DNA from: Calliphora vicina
Taxonomy: Eukaryota > Arthropoda > Insecta > Diptera > Calliphoridae
Assembly: GCF_958450345.1 (NCBI RefSeq)
Contig: NC_088780.1
Coordinates: 161,678,726-161,742,725, forward strand
DNA length: 64,000 nt
Direction: 5' to 3'
Shown here: positions 37,401 through 52,400 of the stretch, piece after piece
Numbering within the stretch: position 1 is the stretch's first letter
How the letters are laid out: every line of letters begins with the position of its first letter
Translations under genes and position numbers: made by a program
The notes under the pieces: generated by a model
Seen by the model: only the letters and a program-made list of their open reading frames with translations
Database searches by the model: none
Told to the model about the DNA's origin: nothing

Positions 37401-40400
37401 TTTCGGGGTCTGTCTTCCACAAAACCGGTTAACCGGTTTATATTAATTTTTTTTTAATATGAAATAGGTCTCCTTAAATTTATTTTTATTTGTGGACGCT
37501 AATAGGAAATGTGTTAAGAATTGTGTATTTAATCTTCGGAAATTTAAGATTTCTGAATTCTTAAGGCTCTATCTTTATGCAATTATAATATATCTTTTAC
37601 GAAATATTGTCAAATGCTATAATTTTCAATAAAATGAATCAATACTTTTAAAAATGGTATCAAAGTTTTTCATAAATATGTTTGAATGAGCTTTAGAAAA
37701 TATATTTCATTAAAACCGTTAACCCTCTTACAAAAACCGGTTTGTCAAATAACCGAAAAGTTAAAAAAAACGAAACCGGTGGAGTTTACCAAGATGAAAA
37801 AATCGGTTGACCGGTTTTCGGTTTTGGATACTCTAATAGCAGTTATGAGGTAACTTGAGGAGAAATTGGAAAAAGGTGAATTTCATCTGCTCATTAAGCA
37901 ATATTTTTTGCGGAAAAAACCTCCAATCAAATAAAAGCTAAGCTTGATAAATACTATAGGAACTGTGCACCATCAATTTCAATGGTAAAAAAGTCGTTTA
38001 CGTTGAGACCGTACAAGCGCGGAAGATGCCGAACGTTCTGGACGCCCAGAACGTTATTTCGTACACCCGAAATAATGAAAAATATCACGATATGGTGTTG
38101 ATAGGAGATTGAAAGTGCAGAGATATTGTGGAAGCCATAGGCATCTCAGTGGTTTAAATTTTCAATGATCACTTGGGTATGAGAAAGCTTTCCAAAAGAT
38201 GGCTGCGTAGTCTAATTCATGGATTTTGCTACGAAATGCTTCCCCGTCCGCCCTATTCTCCGGATTTAGCCCCAAGAGATTATTTCTTTTAGGAATCAAA
38301 GATTAGCAAGGTTCCCCACCACTACACCAAATACACAAAAGGGCGTTGTTTCTAGGCAACGACAGATGGCAGCCCCATTATCCTAGACCAGCTACAGCAG
38401 ACCAATCTGATACTAGGCAAAAATAACAACAGACTGGATATTATGGCTACATAGTACATGTATCGCAGGACCCGCTACAGCAGACCAATTATCTACATAG
38501 CTGGAACAACAACCGTTTAACGAATCTGATATAAAATAACAATAAAACTGAATCTAATTTGAACATCGTACATGGAGACGCGCGATACTCCAATAACTAG
38601 GAGTGCAATCTTACATGGGAATTATGAGATAAAAAACTAATCGTATAATATGGAGATGCTTTGTGCTCCCAAGACGGGTAATGGAGAAAAAAACAAAAAA
38701 CTGTTCTATATTTTTCAATATTCCAATATATCTAAAAATATTCATTTAAGAGCAATGGACTGTGAACACTTTCATTACCTTTGAAATGTCTCTCCGATTA
38801 CGAATGGACCGTGTACAGTGTAGGCGCAGCCAACTTTTGAATGAAATTATGTTTAAAAAGTAAAAGTCACATTGTTATTTCGGTTCATAATAATGATTTC
38901 TACAGTCAATTTTATTTTAAGGTCATATTTCCTAATTTCTTCATCATCAAATCATATATATTTGATTTAAATCCTGCGTAAATTTGCGAAACCCTATATT
39001 TTGATTAAGAATTATTGTTTCCTTTACTTATACGTCTACTCTCGTACATGTAAATAGTTTACTTTATGTTTACATAAATTCTCAACCAGTATTTTCTATA
39101 TATGGAGGCCTAAAGGATAATTTTTGTTTTTCTCGCTTAATTAGGATTATTAGTCCACAACACAACACAATGACACACAAATACTCACTCGTTTGAAAAT
39201 CGGAAATTGTCATGTTCCATTTTTTTCAGGTATGAAACAAAAAATTGCAAAAGATGTAACTCTTGTACAATTCAGTGAGTCACTCTGTTATTCAGTCAGT
39301 AAATTAAAAAAAGTGTGTAAAATACGATTTAAAAAAGTAACCACATTAATTTGTAAGAAAACAAGAAAGAAAACAAATCATCAGTAAACAAATAAATAAA
39401 AAAAAATATGAATGTGGTATGGATTTCCATATTGCATGTTTGTTGTTTGATTGCGTTTTAATAAACTCTACTACAAATTTCCACCTAACTGTTTTTTTTG
39501 CTGCTTGAATTTTTTTTAATTCAGTTTTAATATTTCTTTTTATTTATTTGGTTACAATTGTTTATTTGTAAGCAGAGCTAAGCACATACATGCAACGAGC
39601 AAACAATACCGACCAATCAAACAACTGACAGACAGTAGCAGCAAGTAATGGATTCTTTAAAATGATTTTCCGTTTTTCAACTTTAATATAGTGAGAGCAG
39701 AATTAGATGAATGAAATTATGTACAATTTCTTAAGATTTATTTAAATACTTTTAACTATATTATAACTCAAAAAAATAATGTTGGTTCATGAAATTCAGA
39801 ATACTCCTTTAGAGGATTTTTGGATTCTGAACTGAACATATTTTAAGGCCAAGAACGAATCAAGCCAATAGCAGATACTCTGTTCCAAAGTAAAGCGTAT
39901 CCAAGAGAGAGCTCATAACAGATAGGACCCTTTCGGTCCCACTAAATACAGAGAGCATTATCTTAATGCCATGGATATTTGGCTTTGATGTCGATTCGGC
40001 TGGTGGACCGGGTTCAGATAGGATCTTTTACTATTTGTGTTATCGTAATGAATCCATTTTTATCGCAAGTAATGATACGGTGCAAAAATGATTTTCTTTT
40101 ATAGCATTCCAGCATCATTACTGACAATGCAAAATCGTCTTTCAAGGTCTCTCGGATTCAATACGTATGGTACCAAATTTCCCTGCTTTTGGATGGAACA
40201 GATGGAACATATTCACCATAAGCTTTGGTGATCATTCGATTCGTTGGTACAAAATTCGAGTTAAGCTACGGAAATATGACGCTTGACTAAGATCATTCGA
40301 TTCGTTGATACAAAATTCGAGTTAAACTACAGAAGTGTGACGCTTGACTAAGAACAATATTTTTATTCACGAGAATATATCTGTTGTACAACATGTATGT

Positions 40401-43400
40401 TATAATGATCGTTATTATCTCCATCTGAAACATCATTAGTAAACCCTTTCATAATCCTCTGAGAAGACGCCAGAAACTACACTACAGCTCCTATTAGATC
40501 TTGGTGTAAAATCCATGTGTTAAACCAATCTTTCTCGTCTGGAAGGCAGCACTAAATTTCGATCGAAAGAAATTATGAATTTCGGTTCTTCAGAAAACCG
40601 AAACAAAATTTGTTTCTTAATGAATTCCTTTTACTTTTCAAAGTAATATTAGTTTGTATTTTTTGAATTTTCTAAATTGCTTAATTAATTTCGTTTCCTA
40701 AAATACAGTTTGGGTTTTTATAAACAAAAAGTTGTCAAATTAAAAATGGAAAAACAGAATGATAAAAATGTTAGCGTTAACAAAATTTAGTAGAATCTGA
40801 AGATGTTAAAGCAAAATTGATCGGAATATTAACTCGGAATCGAAATACATTCCGAATGGAATGTATGACTTAGAATGTCCAATTACAGCTAGTATTTCCT
40901 ACCTATATTGAAGGATATAACCATTAGGTGTAGATATATAACGTCTGAATATATCAGAACAAAAACTATTCACTGAAAGTCTGATCTGGAGAATTAGGTT
41001 GATGTAAAACTTTTGTTTTTGGTGTAATTTATAAATTTCAAAGAATCAATTCCTTTAAATCATTGCCAATAACCGATCAACACTCTGAAAACAAACAACA
41101 ATGCTTTCACTTTCGTTTTCATACGACTTCGATACTAATTTTATATTCAAACTTTAAAAGCCGCAGCTGCTGCTAAAACTTGCTGCCTGCCAAGTTTGTT
41201 TCTTCGTTATTGTTGTTACGGTTGCTGCTGCTACTGCCGTCAATCCATAGTTAATAAACTAAGTAAGTGCAACAACAAAATAAATTATAAATAATAGTAG
41301 AAAAACTTGAAATACCGTCAGCTGTTTTGTTGTTTCGTGTATGTGGGGTATAAAGTGTTGCGGTGTAGATTGATATGGCCGCATGGTATCGGGTTGTATT
41401 TATGTTGTTTAGGTTTCAATTTTATTGTTTAGAGCACAAGTTCAACACCGCCTTACTTCAGTTAGTAGCTGCTGCCGCTGTTATGTTTCTTGTTGCTCGA
41501 TGTGTTTTAGCCAGTTTAGTTTGAGTCTTTAGTTCGTCACAGTTAAACTTTCATTTATATGGGTTGTGTAGTACGTACATGTGACTGAGACTGCGACTGT
41601 GCATGGTTATGGAGAGATAGACTATATTATTATGATATTATTGTCAAATTGTTACCTCATTGCCAGTTGGGCTGTTGCCGTTGCCGTTGGCTACATAATT
41701 TGGTTAGTGTTACTTCATACAGCTACAGCAAACAATTTTAGCAACAACTGCATCATCCCATAACACACTCAGAGTCATACCTACCTACATACAAGTTTGA
41801 AAAGTCAACACAATTGAGACTAAAAATTTGTCATTACATATTTTAATTTTATGTGCGTTTGGCTGACGGACATTCAAAGAGTATGACTAAATTATGATAA
41901 TTAATATTTTTGTTTGTTTTCTGAACAAAATTTCAATTTAATTAGTTGGATAGTTAATTTCTTAATGATAAACATTTACCTGTGTTTATAAATATGTACA
42001 ACTGTAGGCATAGTTATTTATGAACAAGCGCAACAGCCTTGATAATATAGATAGCACAATTATTTAAAACATGTGTCAACATCATTCATTACTATTGCAT
42101 TTAACATATTAATATACATACGTAATTAATTATTAAACATTATACACACTGCAATTAATCAATGAATATATAAAAATAGTACACATTGAAGACACTTTAT
42201 GAAATACTTATTAGTAATACGTAATTGCAAATTATAATTTGTTTTGTAATCAGCTACGATGACAGCTGAGAAAAGCAGGGAAACCGGAAATAGAATTAAT
42301 GTTTTAAATTATTGCTTTTATGTAGATTCCAAATATTTAGCTATTTTGTTAAATTATTTAATTAGTTTTCCACAGCATTACAAAGTTACATCCAATATTT
42401 TTAAAGAATTTTCGAATGATTAGTTTTTTCCTAGATATAATTTCAAATTCAAACATTAACATTCGTCATATTATTGGCAGTAGCTACTGTTATCCAATTT
42501 TTATTTTACTAGAAAATTCCATAGGAATGTTTTACATATTTAGGTAAAAAAAATTTAAAAAAAAAAATTCAAAATATAAAAAAAAATTTTCAAAATGATA
42601 TTTTTTTTAAATTTATTAGTGAAAAAAATTTTATGGCAAAATTTTTCTTTAACTTAAAAAAATAAATTAAATTTATTAGTGAACAAAATTTTATAAAAAA
42701 AAAATTTGCCATTTATGGGCCGATTGTCTCGATTTTAAATAGCAACCGAGCCGGGAAATTCCCGATATATTGGCATATGAATCATGTATATAAGTTATTT
42801 GGGGGCTACGGAAAGTTGATTTCAACATGCAGAAGGACAGACGGACATGACTACATCGACTTCGCTATCAAACGGAATGACAAATGTATACTAGGGCGAG
42901 TCGATTTGTAGGGACGCAAAAAATCGCCCAAGTGACAAGGAAAATCGTATTCTAGGGATCAAAATAAGAAACTTTGCCTTTACTGGGGGGTCCCCATACA
43001 AAAATTTAAAAAAAATCATAATCATTTTTGGAACTTTACATGAAACAATCAGCGAAATGGTCGTTTTGGAGTTTATTTTTTTTTAATACAACTTAATAAT
43101 AGAAAAGAAACTGAAAAAAATTATTCTTTGAAATCTTTATTGCTCTCAAGTCTGAGCAATTTCGCACGGCTCTATGATGTCGTCATAACAAGGTCTACAT
43201 TTTCTGGTATAACTCGTTTGGAAACGCTAGCTAGCAATTGAACATGTAGTTCCGTTCATTGTATATGTGACGGAAAGATTGAGATTTACATAACCTTTAA
43301 TACGTTTATATATAGCGTTTCAATCGGCTTAGTAGTTTCGAAGTTATAATAACAAATTGAAGCAAAAAATATATTTTTTACGTGAAAATAGCAAATTTTT

Positions 43401-46400
43401 TGTTTTATAAAACTCATGAAAAATCGAAAACGGCAACAAAGTGAGATATCGATCATAAAAATCGATTGATTCTTTTCGAATTTAATTAAGTGAATTCGCT
43501 CATTTTCATATTAAAGTTGGATTTTTCAAAATTTGAAATTTGGGTCAAAATAAAATAATAACATCAGAATTAATTTTAGAGGTATGGATGGTTACTTGGG
43601 CAAAGTTTTTTATTTTGATCTCTAGAATACGATTTTCTATAAGCTATACCGTTTTTGAGTCCATCCATTTTCGAAATATCGGTATATCTCGAAAACAAGA
43701 GCTAACCTAAAAAACGGTTAACACGTACTCGAGTTAGTTTAATCCGCCGGGTGACCCGCTTGACATTTTGGTATTTTAGCTTTTTGCAAGTACAGGAACG
43801 GGAGCGAAAAATTTAAGGCCCTTTATATTTATTCGATTGATTTTGTTTAAGATTCCATTTGATTTGAATTGTAATTAATAAACAAAATAATAACTTTAGA
43901 TATTATAGAAATATTTAGAAACCACTCAGGACCGGGATAATAAAATTTTGAAAACTAAAAGAGTACTATATTGGGCTATACCGAATCTTATACTTTAAAA
44001 GAGGTATTCGAGAATTTCCAGTTTTTAAAAAATTTATTTACATTGTTGGGTAAAAAAATACTCAGATTTTCAAAAGTCCCATGTATATCAAAATCGGTAG
44101 AAATAATTTTAAACTTAAATTTTTTGTCCACATTTTTTGTTTACCAATAATTTTTTTTTTAAACAAAAATTTTCTATTTTTATCTTAACATATATTTTGG
44201 TGAAGGGTTTATAAGATCCGGCACTGACAAAAATCCCAATAATGTTTTAATTAATATTATTATAATTATGTAGGGTAGAAGGGGGACCATACGCCACTTT
44301 ATTTTTGAGGCGTATGGTCCTTTTGTTTCTGTTTCGGATACTTAGATATGTTGGCTTTAGTTTTGATCATTTCAATCTCGCCTATCTCATCTTAATATAC
44401 ATATTTTTTTAACATTTCTACACTGACCAATAACGGCGAAACCACCCCACGCATGAGGTAAATACGTCAAAGGGGTGGGGCAGATTTGTCATTTGTAAAA
44501 TAAATCAAAAAATATAAACGTAATTTACTGTTTTATTCTTTAATTCACAAATCAAAGTTAATAAACTAGATATTTATTGTTTATTTCATATAACTTAACA
44601 AAAAAAATTAAAGAAATTGTGACTGAATTTTTCTATATTTTATTAAAATTTTGCTCTACATCAAAGGGATTCCTTGTATCTGCCGAATGTGCCCCAGGGG
44701 AAGTTATGATGTTTAATATAAATTTTTTTCGTACTTTAAATTAAATTGTCGAAAAACCTATTGTCACTTATTGTTCACTATTATTGACATGCTATCACCA
44801 AACAATATCTTTTTTGTATCACAAAAACTAAAGAAGTTAGCACAAAAAATTCACACGCTGAAATATTTTCAAAGATTGTTGAAAAGCCATTAATAGCGTC
44901 TACCTTACATCATATGTAAAATTAAACTTTCCAACTTTCAGGGATGATAAATAATCGGTTAACGAAAACATAATTTGATAATGTAACCAAATCGATTACT
45001 CGGTTTTTAAGTTATTCGGTGTTGGTAGATGTGCCCTTATGGCGAATGATCCCCCTTTTACCCTACATGGTTGTCGCTATATGATTAGCAATATCATTGA
45101 TATTGAAAGATGTGTTTGTGAAAATTCTAACTACAATTAAATTATGATAACTATGACAAGATATTTTCATATTTATAATCATGAAATGATCACAAATTTT
45201 CCGTAATATGATTGTGCTACTTCCACAATATGATCATATCAGCTGTTATGTTTTTAGATAATGGTTGGACGCAAAATTAATTCAACTTCCCTTAATATGC
45301 TCTAAGTCTTTTTCTATTTCTACTTATATAATTAATTTAAACTTTTTCAACTACAATATTTTCAATAATTTAAACAACAGAACTAAAGTATTTGTAATAA
45401 ACTTTTTGAAAGCTTATACATATATATTTTTCAGTTTTGAATAATTATATTAAACTTTTATAAATGTGTGTGCTATTTATATGGCCATGACTGTACGGAC
45501 ATGAGTATGTATCACCATATTACATAAATCAACCATTAAAAGAAGATACCAATGAATGTGTCTTGTTTGTAATAAAATATATGTGGGATATAAATGTTTA
45601 AAGTAATTTAACACAATTACGGATTAAGGAAATTAAAAAAAAAAAAAACAAAAGTCTAGTGTAACTATTAGTAAGTGGCACAGATTTTTAAGAGATAACA
45701 TATTAAGTTAACAACCAATTAAGATGTTGTGAGGAATTTGCTCTAAATTAAATTTCACACAATTTTTATCAGGGTTTGCTACAGATACCTCTAAAATACT
45801 CTTTCAGCTCAAATACCGTCACCGCTAAGCTACCGTTACTAAAAAATTTGCAATTAACGTTAATAAGCTACTTCGAATTAGCGCTAACGTTGCCTTGCTT
45901 TTTATTAATTAGTTTTAAGAAGAAATCATACATTTTACTTATAATTTAAGAAATAGAACTTATTAGGGAACCTAAATAAAAACAAAACCAAAAGTGTTTA
46001 CATGTTTTAAATATAAATTGCTTTTTTTACTCTAAACAAAATATCTCCGGATAAAGAGGCGCTAACGGCGTTAATACCAAAATTTACTTTTAACATTTTT
46101 TTCCGCATTAAAAATAGTTTAGTGATTTATTATGCCAAACGAGTTTATTGAATGGAATTTTAAAGCACTTTTTTATGGAAAAATCAATTAAGTAAAATTG
46201 AAAGTTTATACAAACAGTTGGCTACATATTTACATTTAAACTATTTCTTTGTTTTGTTTTTGATACAATAAATATGTATCTTTATTGTCATGAATTTGTT
46301 TTTTTTTTTTGCAATAGAAATGTTTAGATGTCCAATCTCTGTGGCTTAATTGAATTCTTCCAACCCACTATCAATTTAAAAGAACATCTATCCACATTCT

Positions 46401-49400
46401 GATTTGCATTTGCATCCAACCACATGAAGAATACAAAAAGTTATAAGTAATAATTTAAATATGTATACAATTTCAGTTTCAATTTCGTTTGCTTGATTGT
46501 GAGACAGGGAGAGACTTGTATTTTTTTTTTCTGTTTTGTTCTGTTCTGTTCTTTTCATTTGATTTGTTTGAATTCACGTATTCTTTTATAATGAACAGGG
46601 CTGCGATTTTCATGCTCGGTGGTTTGCTCGGTTCAGAAGTGAAGATCATGAATTGGAGGCATTACTACATGGAGATTGATGTCAAACTCAACATTGGGAG
46701 TTACTCAAAAATCATTGGGAGTTACTCAAGCAGCAATTTCAAAACGTTTACGAGCAGCAGGATTCATTTGAATTGAATTGAAGCTAAAAGACCTTGAAAG
46801 TCTGAAATGCTGCTTGAAGGCTAGAAAAGAAAATAATTTGTGAACCAAATCATTAATTGCGATGAAAAATGGATCCATTTTGATAACCGAAGCGTAAGAG
46901 ATCCTATGCGAGCTGAATCCACAACAAAGCCAAATAATCACCCTTAATCTACTTGGCGTCGTCGACATCGTCGTCAATATTGAGTCAAAAAATGGTATGT
47001 GTTTCTCCGAAATCGATAACAATTGGTAAATTTTGACAGAATTTTATACTTTTATAAGTCGGGTTAAAGTACAAAACGCTGTCAAAAGTTACCAATTGTT
47101 ATCGATATCGGCGTAACATATACCATTTTTTGACTCAATATTGACGACGATGTCGACGACGCCAAGTAGAATAAGGGTGAATACTCTTTATTTGGTGGCA
47201 CCAAAAGGGCCTATTATGAGCTGCTGCAATCTTGACAGTCCATCACAGGGAATCTGTACCGAACGCAACAAATTCGAGCATTGGCAGAAAAACGCCCAGA
47301 ATAAGCATGTTCGAAATGATGCTTGAACGGCATAAAAGAAAATAAGTTTTGCATCAAATTATTACCTGCGATGAAAAATTTATTCATTACGAATCGACAG
47401 CAAAGCCAAATATCCATGGCGCTAAGGTAATGCTCTGAATTGGGATCAATTATGAACTGCTGGCATCTGGCCAGACCATGATAGTCAGCCACAGGGAACC
47501 AGCACCGAATGCTACTGATTAGTGATAAAAAAAATTCACCCTCCTTATAGTCCAGACCTTGCCTCGTTAGACTACAATATGTTTCGATCGATGCAGAACT
47601 AGAGTTTCCAAAAAACCAAAGAATTTAAAAACCGCGATTTCGCGAAATCGCGGTTTTAAAAAATTGAAAATATTAAATATCAAGTGTTATTGAAACAAAA
47701 TCAGTGGATAATATGGGAAAAGCTAACAAATTTGAAATTCAAACTTGATGGGTGTCCAAGAGGTTAAAGGAAAATTGTTACATTTTCTTTTAATTGTACT
47801 TTTTTAATATATTAAATTAGTTAGCTTATATACATTAAAGTTGGCTAATATCCTTCTCAATAAAGAAATAATCAAGAATAGGGTCTCAATGGTATTATGA
47901 TACCAAAAAAGCAGAACTAAACCAAACTAAGGAGTACTTTTTCGTTCTTCAAAATGGTACTTTTTGAATTTTCTATAATATTGATTTCAAACATGACGGG
48001 GGTTCAATTGTGGAAAATTGGTACTTTATCTTTTAATAAATTAGTTATTATTTAATTCTAATAATACGTTTCGAATGAGCTAGTATCCACATTACAATGA
48101 ACCAATAAACTTGAAACTAGAGACATGTTATCCTGAATTATTATTAATTCACAAAAGGAGACTTAATAGTACTATTTCTTTTTTCTAATTGGGGTGGCGA
48201 AGCGCACCGGGTCAGCCAGTACTCCATACTTTTATTGGATATTTGAAAATAACAAAGTCTTTGTTAAAAACACTTTGCATTCTTTTTTTTCAGGAAATAC
48301 TTGGATGAAAAAGTTTGTTTTTCATTTCTAAATTTTTAATTCTTCTACTGAAAATAAATTAAAAGTAAAAACCGAAGAATAATTGTCGGTTTTAGGCCTT
48401 GAAAAACCGCGGTTTCGGTTTCGATTAAAACCGAAACCGCAACTCTATGCAGAACGCTCTCTTCTCTTTTCCAGTTTCAGTGTATAATTCTCTATTAATG
48501 CATATTTTTGAGAATATTTTACATTTTAGCGTATATTTCTGCATATTTTTATTAGTGCATGAAAATCTCAGCCCTGATAATAAACAAAACAAAAAAAAAC
48601 TTAGAGTTCATCAAGTAATCAAGATGACAAAAATTATAAAATAAAATTCAACACAATGATAACAAACACACAACACAAACTTATGAATTAAAGATAAAGA
48701 TAATAAATCTACTAAATAACAATAAATAAATACTCGTACAAAACTGTCTTGTCTACAAGTAAATGATACTAAAAGAGTTTAGGGACAGAAAGTATGAAGG
48801 GAAAAGTGGGGCTGTGAAGAATATTCAAGTATTAATGTAGTTGTATGAAAAGACGAAAAAAAAGCTTAAATGAATTAAATGAACATTTATTAAAGTTAAT
48901 CTCATAATAGAGATAAATGACAAATGTAGTCATTTAACACTTGAAAAGAATTGAACATTATAAATTGTTTAACCGCAAAGTTGAACGTAGTCTAAGTGTT
49001 CCATGGAAAATTTGCCTTGATGTACATACATATATTCCAGCTTCAATAGTTTTTTTTATGAATAAGTATTTGGTTATGAAACTTAATTTAATCAAGATAA
49101 AAGAACTTAAAAGTGATTTTGAGTTTTTAATGAATTTTAGGATTTCTACCATTTTAATTTAAATCGTCATCAATATTAACTTATTTTTCAAAATACTCTC
49201 CACACGAGGTAGCTGTAAGCATTCTCCATCAGGAAATTCAATATCTTCTTTAGGCATCGAAAACTATTGTTGTTTCAACTAAGATACACTGAAGCATAAA
49301 GTTGAAAGTCTGAGACACTTGATTTAGCCATCATAATGGTGCTTTAATGACAGGTTCCTTTTGAAAGAAACATATAGGAAACTGTTTTCAGGTGATAAAT

Positions 49401-52400
49401 ATACCTAGAACAAACTTTTTTGTGGACCTCATGATAAAAACCGATGGAACACATTGACCAAAAGTTTTGGTGAGCAATGGGTGTGCTTCAGCGGCACTTT
49501 TTTTTAAATTAAAGAAGTTTTGTTGGTACAAAATTCAAAATTTTCGAAGCAAGAAAAAACTTTGTAGTCTAAACTATAATGTTCAATAACTAAGTGAGAA
49601 TTTTTTCACTAATAAATTTAAAAAAAATTTTTTTTAAAAAATTCAAATTTTTTTTTACATAAAAATATTTAAAATTTGTATTTTAAAGAATAATTTGAAG
49701 GGTATATAAGATTCGGCACAGACGAATATATTTCTCTTACTTGTTTTAAAACACTTTTAGCACACTTTCATTGTTAAAAAGTTTATATTTTGCACAAATC
49801 AAGAAAAACTATTTTTGGAATTTCTGTCATGTAACCTTTTGTCATTGTAGAATTTAAAGTACAGCTCAGAGTACATTTTTATAAAACTCTGTTGCCTGGA
49901 GAAAATTTAAAAGGTACCAACAAGTTACTAACACATGTTTAGAGTTAGGTACTTTTTTACTAACACATATATAGAGTTACGTACTGTTGTCAAAGAGTCG
50001 GACTACTTGTTATTCTTTGAATATAATTTTAAAAGTCACAAATACTAAATAATTTACTTAATATTCAAGCAAAACAAATTACTATTACATTTATATGTAC
50101 AACAAGATTAAAAAATAAAATTTATTTTTATAAATTATTTTGAGTTGAAGTGCAAACAAATGTTTCCCTTCTCTAACAATCTGTCCCCCTTGCAACTGAA
50201 AACTACAAACGTTTCTAACGTCCAATAGTTTATTTATAAAAAGCTGTTTTTTACATTAATTAATCTTACAAATTCTGTGTACAATACAATTGTAATTTTT
50301 CTTTTATTATTTAAAACTAAATAAATAAATAAATTTATTTGTTTATTTATTTTAAAAATATTTACAATTGGCGGATTCAAAAGGTCTGCTATTAGGTCGT
50401 ATTGTCATAATGTCCTAAAATATTTTTTTAGTATAAACAAATTTTTGTTGTGTTTCAAACAAAAAAGTTATAAAAACTAATAAAACTTGTTGAACTATGT
50501 TCATGGTTTTGTTATAAAATAAGCAATCACAACAACAATTTGTTTAAACTAACATAATATTTTAGGACATTATGACAATACAACCTAATAGCAGACCATT
50601 TGAATCACCCAAATATTTGTTTTCGAAATGTTTAAATTGCTACACATAAACTAGTAGAACAACTTTCTACTTAAATTCATCTTTTCTTTAGAAACAAACA
50701 TTAAATTTAATGTTCATTTAGATGCAAATTTTTAACAAACAATTTCTTTTATTGACAGTAAATCCCAAAAGTGTCTAATATGAAATATATTGATTGTTAA
50801 GGTGAGATTGTTAATAAATATTTCAATAAAATTGTTTCTTGTTTGAGTTTTGTTGTTTGTTTTCGAACATTATTTTATACGTTTCATTATACATACATTG
50901 TATTATTCATTTTAAGATAGAAGCATATTTTTTTTATTATATATAAGAGATAGAACGATAAAAAGAAATCAAACAGACCTGCTTTTCAATAATTTTATTG
51001 ATTGAACTTTAATATTGTACTTTAATATTGTAATAGTAAAAAAAATAACTTTAAATTTTGTAACTATTAATTTAGGGTGCAACTATTTATCAACAACTTC
51101 TGCAGATGGCATTTGCAAGCAGAAATTCTTAACAAATTCTGTTTTACACACAATTTATGTACAATGTATCTGTTTCAAGGGCAACATCTTAACTCTTCAT
51201 TTTAATGACTACAATTTCATCTAATTTCAATTTAAATTTAATTTTTAATCGTAATTATGTTTAAATTATAAAACACTACCTTGATATATAGAACCTGCAG
51301 GTTAAATAGTGCAAATATACACATTTGCCATGATTTTGATTTTTTTTTTTTAATTTGCTCTGTTAAAGCAACATTTGATTTAACAATTATTTTGTTCGTT
51401 TTCATTTAGCCAAACAAACAAATGCTTTAACATCAGTGATTATATTGTATTTTAAAAAATGCAAACAGATGAAAAAAACGTAGCAAAATATTTATTGTCT
51501 CAATGTTCAAAACGATGCAACAGGTTTTATTTAATTATGAAAGCCATTTAAAAGAAATTCATTCACAACGAGGATATAAAAATCATACAGGTAATGAAAG
51601 TGCAGATACAATGTTATTTTATCTATTTATTTTTATTGTTTAATATTTTATTCAAAAAGTGTAAAATATGAAATGAATTGTTTGTTTGATAGTTTTTTGT
51701 TATGTTTTTCTAGTTTTTATATAAAAATTATAGTTTTATGGCCTGGAATTATTTCAAATTAACTTTAACACATTAAAAAGTTTTGCTGGTGGGAAAAAGG
51801 AAAGGCCAGCAGGAAATGTATAAAAACTGCTAATTGCCTGAGAAATCATGTTTAATTGGCATTTTTACAAATTGATAATGGCCACAAAGGTCAAATGTGA
51901 ACTTAATTGAGTATTATAGGGCTGGATTTACTGTTGTAACATTTCATACGTGTACAGTGGCGCAGCTAGCTGTGGTCTAAGTGGTTCTTGTTTTCACAAA
52001 TTTAGTTATCTTACTCTACTATTTACTTAAATATTGCCTAAGTATTGACTTGATGATCTAGAGCAGTGGTTGGCATAAATATAAAACATGCTATTCACTA
52101 TAATTCTCTGTTGTAATATGACCAGCTATAGATCGTATTCATTAGTGGCATTTCAGGACACTGAAGGGACAGTTAATAATGTTAACTGGGACTGCAAGCA
52201 GAGAAAAGACATGATCACACTGTCATGAGGCTACAACCATAATATGGTCATAACTTGTTTTTTTATAACCGTATTATGGTTGAGCTTCAATTACAATATG
52301 GTTGGGCCCAATAATTTTATGGGTCGCCTATAGGGTTTTGAATTTCCCGACCTATTTTGATTCCCGGAAATCGGTAAAATTTTTCTATACATTCCCGGGT

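Larger units (their letters stand above)
46770..48500 (+). pseudogene. mariner remnant copy E, with two insertions
   Basis: The + strand encodes decayed pieces CDEKWIHFDN (46868 on), then after the hairpin a second stretch with YYELLQS-like, RTQQIRALAEKRPE-like and CDEKF blocks, and YSPDLASLDYNMFRSMQN that resumes after the hAT element with ALSSLFQFQC-like sequence. Parts are duplicated (two CDEK regions), so it may be two fused copies. It is the only copy of this mariner family on the + strand. Confidence 0.72.
46596..48576. mobile_element. hAT-like element hosting three nested insertions
   Basis: The ends are CAGGGCTGCGATTTTCATGC and the inverse of CAGGGCTGAGATTTTCATGC. Flanks ATAATGAA / ATAATAAA form an 8-bp target duplication with one mismatch. 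Inside lie a mariner remnant (about 46770-48500), and within that a hairpin MITE and another hAT-like element. Its own remaining sequence is about 165 bp at the left and 85 bp at the right. Non-autonomous. Confidence 0.78.

Noticed and set aside
41581..41763. A 60-residue frame in the CTG-rich part of intron 1, with an apparent membrane segment
   Set aside because: No homology, no good start and no splice signals; hydrophobicity follows from GTT/GCC repeats.
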